From assembly GCA_036377075.1 (NCBI GenBank), contig DASUZB010000073.1:1-10362 (forward strand): a DNA stretch of 10,362 nucleotides, written 5' to 3'. Source of the stretch: DASUZB01 sp036377075 (lineage in GTDB: Bacteria > Actinomycetota > CALGFH01). The notes beneath the pieces are model-generated. The model was given only the letters and a program-made list of their open reading frames with translations. It ran no database searches and was not told where the DNA came from. Both the position numbers and the translations under genes were made by a program. How positions within the stretch are numbered: position 1 is the stretch's first letter; each line of letters begins with the position of its first letter. Shown here piece by piece: positions 6,301-10,362 of this stretch.

Positions 6301-7742
6301 TGCAGCTCCTTCAGCATGTCGTGGCGGAAGCGCAGGGTGGTGGCGAGGTGCTCGCCGACGGTGCGGGGCAGCCTCGGCAGCAGCTCGCCGGCTTTCGGGT
6401 GGAGGTCGGGCGCCAGGCGCAGGGCGGCGAGCCGGCAGACGCGGCCGAGCTGCCAGTCGTCCTTGCCCGCCTTGCGGATCCGGGTGAGCACCGCCTCGGC
6501 GAGCTCGCCGCTCCACGGCCCCGGCAGGTCGGCGAGCAGCGCGCCCAGCTCGGCGAAGGGGGCCTCGTGGACCAGGCGGGCGGCGTGCGCCGAGCGCCGC
6601 GCCGGCGGGAGCACGGCCAGCAGCTCCCGGGACGGCTCCGCGGCGAGCAGGGCGACGGCCCAGTCGGGGTCGCGCTGCAGCAGCGCGGCGCGCACCCAGC
6701 CGGCCCGCACCACCGGCCCCCACTCGTCCGGCTTGAGCCGCAGGATCTCCGCCGGGCTGTCGCCGAGGCGGCCGACCCAGCTCGCCAGCGGCGTGCGTGC
6801 CAGGAGCTGCTCCAGCCACCAGGCCCGCTCGCCGGTCCCCTTGGGCGGGCGGCGGCGCACGCCGTCGCGCTGCATCTCCTGGTCGCAGGCTGACGGCGGC
6901 TCGGCCACCAGGCGCTGGCCGCGCAGGCGCCGCTCGACGCGCAGGCAGGCATGGGCGCGGTCGGCCAGGCGGCGCCCGAGCGCCGAGCCGGGCAGCAGCG
7001 CCAGCAGGTCGGCGGCGAGCTCGCGGACCGCGCTGGCGCGGTCGTCGAGGGCGGCCTCGAGGAACGGCTCGTCGGCCGCTGACAGGCCGTCCTCGAGGAC
7101 GGCGACGAGGGCCGCGCGGTCGGCGGCGGTCTCCTTGCTCCACGAGGCGGCGAGCAGCTCGCGGGCGCCGGCCGGGTCGTCGCGGCGCAGCCGCGCGAGG
7201 TGGTCGCGGCGCTGTAGCGCGGTGCCGAGCTCCCAGGCCTCCGGGTCGGGCTCGTCGCCCAGGTCGCTCTCGGCCAGCAGGTACGCCCACTCGGGGTTGA
7301 GCTCCGCGAGCCAGCGGCCGCGGCGGCCGGCGACCGCGGCGATGGCCGCCCGCAGCGAGCGGTCGCGGCGGCCGAACCCGAGCAGGTCGGGCAGCAGGTC
7401 CGCCGGCGCCCTGACGCCGCGCGCCGCGGCGGCGTCGAGCCACTCGGGCAGCACCTCGTGGTGGTCGCCGGCCAGCAGGCGGGCCAGCCGCCTGGTCGCG
7501 GCGGGGCGCGCCGGCGGCGTGCGCTCGTCCGGCGCCGCCGGCAGCGGCGCCGCACGCCCCGCCACCAGGCCGGCGCGGCGCTGCACGGCCAGCAGCGCCG
7601 CGCGGTCGAGCAGCAGCGCGGCGGGGTCCTCGGCCCCCTGCGGCGGCGCGGCCGCCTCGGCGCCGGCGACCGTGACCTCGGGCACCGGGCGCCGCTCGGT
7701 GCCGACCAGCGCGGTGGAGACCAGCTCGTCCCAGACGGTCAC
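6297..7742 (-). CDS. DUF5691-family helical-repeat protein
   Basis: This 481-residue protein starts VTVWDELVSTALVGTERRPV and is recognised as the DUF5691 protein usually found between SWIM and MoxR genes. It is almost entirely predicted helical, Ala/Leu/Arg-rich, with HEAT-like segments, for example DEPFLEAALDDRASAVRELA (224-243) and SWVGRLGDSPAEILRL (321-336). The C-terminus contains TRIRKAGKDDWQLGRVCRLA (420-439) and ends LRFRHDMLKELQ. No catalytic motif, signal peptide or membrane helix is visible. A scaffold or adaptor role for the ATPase complex is inferred from the repeat-like helices. The GTG start at 7742 overlaps the SWIM stop as GTGA and lacks a good ribosome binding site, implying translational coupling. 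Function is unknown. Confidence 0.85.
   Translation of the reverse strand: MTVWDELVSTALVGTERRPVPEVTVAGAEAAAPPQGAEDPAALLLDRAALLAVQRRAGLVAGRAAPLPAAPDERTPPARPAATRRLARLLAGDHHEVLPEWLDAAAARGVRAPADLLPDLLGFGRRDRSLRAAIAAVAGRRGRWLAELNPEWAYLLAESDLGDEPDPEAWELGTALQRRDHLARLRRDDPAGARELLAASWSKETAADRAALVAVLEDGLSAADEPFLEAALDDRASAVRELAADLLALLPGSALGRRLADRAHACLRVERRLRGQRLVAEPPSACDQEMQRDGVRRRPPKGTGERAWWLEQLLARTPLASWVGRLGDSPAEILRLKPDEWGPVVRAGWVRAALLQRDPDWAVALLAAEPSRELLAVLPPARRSAHAARLVHEAPFAELGALLADLPGPWSGELAEAVLTRIRKAGKDDWQLGRVCRLAALRLAPDLHPKAGELLPRLPRTVGEHLATTLRFRHDMLKELQ
6306..6311 (-). promoter_or_regulatory. ribosome binding site of the MoxR gene
   Basis: AAGGAG on the minus strand, inside the last codons of the DUF5691 gene, stands 5 bases before GTG 6300. 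It fixes this start against the much longer open frame that runs upstream through the DUF5691 gene in another frame. Confidence 0.7.
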
Positions 7743-9094
7743 AGCGACACCACCCGCCCGTCGGCGTCCCAGGCGGTGAGCGGCAGCAGCCCCAGCGGCG
7801 ACCACTCCCCCGCCAGCGTCACCGGGTGGCCGCCGGACATTGCCGCCAGGCGCCACGGCTCGCCGGCGCCCGGGTGCAGCGGCACGGCGTCGCCGGCCGG
7901 GTCGACCAGCGCCCAGCCACCGGGGCCGGTCGGCGGCGAGCCGGCGCCGGCGAGCACCACGCCGGCCAGCAGCGCCGGCCAGGCGTCGAGCCAGGGGTCG
8001 GACGCGAGCGCCTCCGCGTACGCCTGCAGCAGGGCGGCGACGGTGCCGCCGGGCGGGACGACCCCGGCGGCGGCGCCGCCGTGGCGCCGCGCGACCAGCG
8101 CGCGCAGCGCCAGCGCGCCGGGGTAGAAGGCCAGCTCGGCGTCGACGGTCGTGCCCACCGCCAGGGAGGCGTCGAGCGGCTGCCCGGGCGCGCCGAAGGA
8201 GAGCACCAGCGCGAGGCGGCCCCGGTCGCGGCCGCGGAGCCACACCCGCCGGACGGTGAGGCGGTCCTCGACGGTGTCGCGCTGGCCGATGACGTCCCAG
8301 TCGTCGCGCACGGCGGGGCCGGCGAGCACCTCGTCGCGGGCGACGGTGAAGCCGATCCGGGAGCGGACCGTCTGGCGCAGCGGCTCGGGCAGCTCGGCCG
8401 ACCGCTGCGCCGCCACCACCAGGAGGCGGAGCAGGGCGTACTCCTCGAGCAGCCGGGCCGGCCAGCCGTCGCCGGAGCGGGGCACGGCGGCGAGCCGGCG
8501 CAGCACCGTCGCCGGGGCGGGCGCCTGCGCGTCGACCAGGCGGGCGGCGGCCGTCTCCCAGTGCCCGTAGCCGGCGCGGTGCGCCTCGGCGAGGCCGTGG
8601 CGCACCTGGTCCCGCAGCCAGCGGTCGAGCTCCTCGACGCCGGCGGCGACGCGGCGCTCCCGCTGCGCGGCGCGGCGGCGCTGGGCCTCGGGATCGGCCG
8701 CCTCGGCCCCCGGCGGCCTGGCCGCGCGGCGGCCGGCGGCCCTGGCGCCGCGCTCCTGGCGCTGCTCGATCCATTCGGCGACCCAGCCGGCCAGGGCGGG
8801 CGCGTCCCACACGCCGCCTTCCGACCACAGCAGCAGCAGGGCGAGCGCGTGCTTGCAGGGGAACTTTCGGCTCGGGCAGGTGCAGCGGTACGCCGGGCCG
8901 GCGAGGTCGACGCAGGCGCGGTACGGCTTGGCGCCGCTGCCCTTGCACGACCCCCAGACCGCCGCGACGTCCTCACCGGCGTAGGAGCCGGTGTCGGACC
9001 ACAGGCCGGGGGTGGCGACCCGCTCGGCCGTCTGGCGCGAGGCGGCGTCCGGCGCGAGCGCCAGCACCTGGTCACGGCTCCACCGATCGGGCAT
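7739..9094 (-). CDS. SWIM zinc-finger protein (YehQ-like)
   Basis: This 451-residue protein carries a SWIM finger near its N-terminus: Cys71-x-Cys73-x6-Cys80-x-His82, within YRCTCPSRKFPCKHAL (69-84). Two further cysteines, Cys50 and Cys61, lie in WGSCKGSGAKPYRACVDL (47-64) and may be structural. An Arg/Ala-rich, probably coiled segment follows (about 106-150). A long C-terminal region (about 151-451) then looks like mixed helix and strand, without a recognised domain. SWIM fingers are known to bind DNA or proteins; here a targeting role for the ATPase module is inferred. It is the first gene of the operon. ATG 9094 is preceded by TAGGAT, six bases away, which could be a -10 box of a leaderless transcript; its AGGA part could alternatively serve as a weak ribosome binding site. 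Its stop overlaps the DUF5691 start. Confidence 0.92.
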   Translation of the reverse strand: MPDRWSRDQVLALAPDAASRQTAERVATPGLWSDTGSYAGEDVAAVWGSCKGSGAKPYRACVDLAGPAYRCTCPSRKFPCKHALALLLLWSEGGVWDAPALAGWVAEWIEQRQERGARAAGRRAARPPGAEAADPEAQRRRAAQRERRVAAGVEELDRWLRDQVRHGLAEAHRAGYGHWETAAARLVDAQAPAPATVLRRLAAVPRSGDGWPARLLEEYALLRLLVVAAQRSAELPEPLRQTVRSRIGFTVARDEVLAGPAVRDDWDVIGQRDTVEDRLTVRRVWLRGRDRGRLALVLSFGAPGQPLDASLAVGTTVDAELAFYPGALALRALVARRHGGAAAGVVPPGGTVAALLQAYAEALASDPWLDAWPALLAGVVLAGAGSPPTGPGGWALVDPAGDAVPLHPGAGEPWRLAAMSGGHPVTLAGEWSPLGLLPLTAWDADGRVVSL

Positions 9095-9100
9095 GGGCGG

Positions 9101-9106
9101 ATCCTA
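9101..9106 (-). promoter_or_regulatory. putative -10 box for a leaderless operon transcript
   Basis: TAGGAT on the minus strand fits the actinobacterial TANNNT -10 consensus. It ends six bases before the A of ATG 9094, the spacing expected if transcription starts at the start codon itself. No TTGAC-like -35 is seen at 17-19 bases. The competing reading is that AGGA is simply a weak ribosome binding site. Confidence 0.4.
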
Positions 9107-9123
9107 TCGACGGAGGGGGACAA

Positions 9124-9141
9124 GTGGCGCACCCGGGCCAC
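9124..9141 (-). terminator. weak hairpin between the membrane-protein gene and the SWIM operon
   Basis: GTGGC and GCCAC form a 5-bp stem around an 8-base loop in the 88-base gap 9095-9182, 42 bases after the stop of the membrane-protein gene. On the minus strand it is followed by TTGT only. It could end the upstream transcript, but stem and tail are poor. Confidence 0.22.
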
Positions 9142-9182
9142 CGGTCACCGAGCTCCAGGTCGACCCAGCTTTCTCGAGTGGT

Positions 9183-10362
9183 TCACTGGTTGCGAAGGAG
9201 CGCGCTCCAGGCGTGGGACAGCCGGGTGAGCTGGCGCTCCGCGGTCGCTCCCAGCCACAGCAGCAGCAGGCCGGTGAGGCCGATGGTGATCCAACGCGGA
9301 AGCTGGGCCGCGACCGGCAGGACGGCGTCCGCGCCGAGCCCCAGCAACGTGACGGCGCCCAGGACGAGCGGGGCCTGGAGCCCGGCGCGGGCGCCGGCCA
9401 GCAGCACCAGCAGCGCCGCGGCGCTGAGCAGCAGCGGGCGCGTCATGCCGCCGCGGTCGACCGCCAGGACCAGGGCCAGGCTCGGCAGCAGCGCCACCGC
9501 GAGCCCGGGCCCGAACGCGAGCCAGGAGCCGGGACGCGCCTCGCCCCGGCGCGCCAGCGCGCCCGCCGCCAGGGCGACGGCCGCCGCGGGCAGGGTGTAC
9601 GCCTCCACCGCGGCGACCCCGGCGACCGCCAGCCACGCCCAGGTGGCGGCGATCGCGACCACGGCGCCACTCCAGAGGTAGGCGCGGCGCACCGGCCACG
9701 CCCCGGCGGCCAGCATCGCCGGGACCGCGGCGGTCAGCGCGGCCGCGAGCCAGCGCCCTTCCGAGCCGGCGAGCAGGACGCCGAGCGCACCCATGCCCAG
9801 ACCGAGCGCCTCCAGCACCGGGCCCTCCGCCGCGCGCCGGCGCCACGAGGCCCCCACCAGCAGCACCGCACCCGCCGCGGCGGCCACGACGAAGCCGGCC
9901 TCGGCGGCGCCGCCGCCGGCGCCCACCGCCACCGCCGCGCACCCGCCGGCCACGGCGACGGCGGCGACCGCCGCGCAGCCCTGGCGCAGCCAGCCGCTCC
10001 GGGACGCGGCCGTGGCGAGCGCCGCCGCCCCCGCCACCGCCCCCAGGAACGCGAGCGTTCCGGTCTCCGCGGCGAGCGCCCAGCCGGCCGCCAGCACCAG
10101 CAGCGCCGCCGCCCACCCGGCGAGGAACCGCGCCGCCAGTCCCCCGGCGCCACGGTCGGGCGGCACGGCACCGGCGCCACCGTCGGGCGGCACGGCACCG
10201 GCGCGGTGGTCGGACGGCGGCAGGGTCCGGGCGCCGCGGTCGGCGGCGACGGCTCCGGTCAGCGCCGCCAGCGCGGTCGCCGCCGGGAGCAGCAGCGCCG
10301 CCCACAGCGGCCAGCCGAACGCCAGCGGCAGCGCGGCCGCCACGCCGGTCGCGGCGGCCGCC
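9183..10362 (-). CDS. multi-spanning membrane protein, SCO7613 C-terminal-domain-like (5' partial)
   Basis: The frame is open to the right window edge, so the N-terminus is missing; the GTG at 10343 is probably internal. About 390 residues are visible, with roughly 12 hydrophobic segments rich in Ala, Leu, Val and Gly and few charges, as in an integral membrane protein. The last 150 residues contain VEAYTLPAAAVALAAGAL, SWLAFGPGLAVALLPSLA, APLVLGAVTLLGLGADAV and LPRWITIGLTGLLLLWLGAT, ending with a charged tail ATAERQLTRLSHAW. This pattern matches the actinobacterial SCO7613 C-terminal-domain membrane family (recognised from memory). A polar loop with 9-residue repeats lies at 10144-10224. Function is unknown. 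It is 88 bases upstream of the SWIM gene on the same strand and probably a separate unit. Confidence 0.75.
   Translation of the reverse strand, partial: AAAATGVAAALPLAFGWPLWAALLLPAATALAALTGAVAADRGARTLPPSDHRAGAVPPDGGAGAVPPDRGAGGLAARFLAGWAAALLVLAAGWALAAETGTLAFLGAVAGAAALATAASRSGWLRQGCAAVAAVAVAGGCAAVAVGAGGGAAEAGFVVAAAAGAVLLVGASWRRRAAEGPVLEALGLGMGALGVLLAGSEGRWLAAALTAAVPAMLAAGAWPVRRAYLWSGAVVAIAATWAWLAVAGVAAVEAYTLPAAAVALAAGALARRGEARPGSWLAFGPGLAVALLPSLALVLAVDRGGMTRPLLLSAAALLVLLAGARAGLQAPLVLGAVTLLGLGADAVLPVAAQLPRWITIGLTGLLLLWLGATAERQLTRLSHAWSALLRNQ
10144..10224 (-). repeat. 27-base tandem repeat in the membrane-protein gene
   Basis: Units 10144-10170 and 10171-10197 match at 26 of 27 bases; a third, diverged copy fills 10198-10224. 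They encode AGAVPPD(G/R)G twice, preceded by a related Pro-Pro-Ser-Asp segment. The repeat sits in a polar loop between hydrophobic segments and likely arose by slippage. Confidence 0.8.

Noticed and set aside
5200..7443. Reading the MoxR gene as a 747-residue fusion with a long N-terminal extension
   Set aside because: The extension is Arg/Pro/Ala-rich out-of-frame translation of the DUF5691 gene. AAGGAG 5 bases before GTG 6300 and the GTGA overlap give the natural start.
5371..7779. A long plus-strand open frame (about 802 codons) antisense to the MoxR and DUF5691 genes
   Set aside because: Low-complexity Ser/Arg/Ala composition with no motif; it lies opposite a MoxR gene with intact Walker A, sensor 1 and arginine-finger motifs.
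6297..8948. Reading the DUF5691 gene as an 883-residue protein starting inside the SWIM gene
   Set aside because: The first 400 residues are out-of-frame translation of the SWIM gene. The family N-terminus VTVWDELVSTALVGTERRPV begins at GTG 7742, exactly at the SWIM stop.
10144..10224. The 27-base tandem repeat considered as a CRISPR array or regulatory iteron
   Set aside because: There are no spacers, units are directly abutting and in frame, and they encode a 9-residue protein repeat within an open gene.
9145..10305. Alternative 386-codon minus frame overlapping the membrane-protein gene
   Set aside because: Translation is Gly/Arg-rich with no hydrophobic segments or motifs; the other frame gives a coherent multi-spanning membrane protein with a recognisable C-terminal region.

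Overview
The window is very G+C-rich. Six of the eight confident genes start with GTG, start/stop overlaps are frequent, and both strands carry long spurious antisense frames. Together with the gene families present, this points to a high-GC actinomycete (Actinomycetota); genus or species cannot be told from the window.

Layout. (1) Bases 1-238 are less G+C-rich than the rest. They hold a possible clipped hypothetical reading frame on the minus strand, an imperfect inverted repeat overlapping a possible -10 box, and a good ribosome binding site. (2) Bases 239-1524 (+) form a small operon: a VOC-fold protein, a PadR-family repressor, and a second, PhnB-like VOC protein overlapping the repressor by 4 bases. 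The arrangement suggests a self-regulated small-molecule response or resistance unit. (3) A 16-base perfect palindrome in the 28-base convergent gap at 1525-1552 probably serves as a shared terminator. (4) Bases 1553-9094 (-) are the core of the window: a five-gene operon read from right to left as SWIM zinc-finger protein, DUF5691-type helical-repeat protein, MoxR-type AAA+ ATPase, DUF5682-family protein, and VWA (metal-dependent adhesion site) protein. The first four genes are joined by three identical GTGA overlaps; the last follows after 72 bases with its own ribosome binding site. (5) Bases 9183-10362 (-) are the C-terminal part of a multi-spanning membrane protein resembling the SCO7613 C-terminal-domain family; its 5' end lies outside the window.

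How the genes work together. MoxR ATPases usually act with a VWA protein encoded beside them, remodelling or metal-loading client proteins. Here the pair comes with a SWIM protein (possible nucleic-acid or protein binding), a helical-repeat scaffold, and a large DUF5682 protein whose N-terminus has His/Glu motifs reminiscent of the EreA/ChaN/TraB-type hydrolase fold. From memory the set parallels E. coli yehL-yehM-yehP-yehQ (AAA+, DUF5682, VWA, SWIM), whose function is not established. The operon is therefore a conserved but functionally undescribed multi-component ATPase system, and is the best candidate here for an interesting system. What it does (protein quality control, cofactor insertion or biological conflict) cannot be decided from sequence alone.
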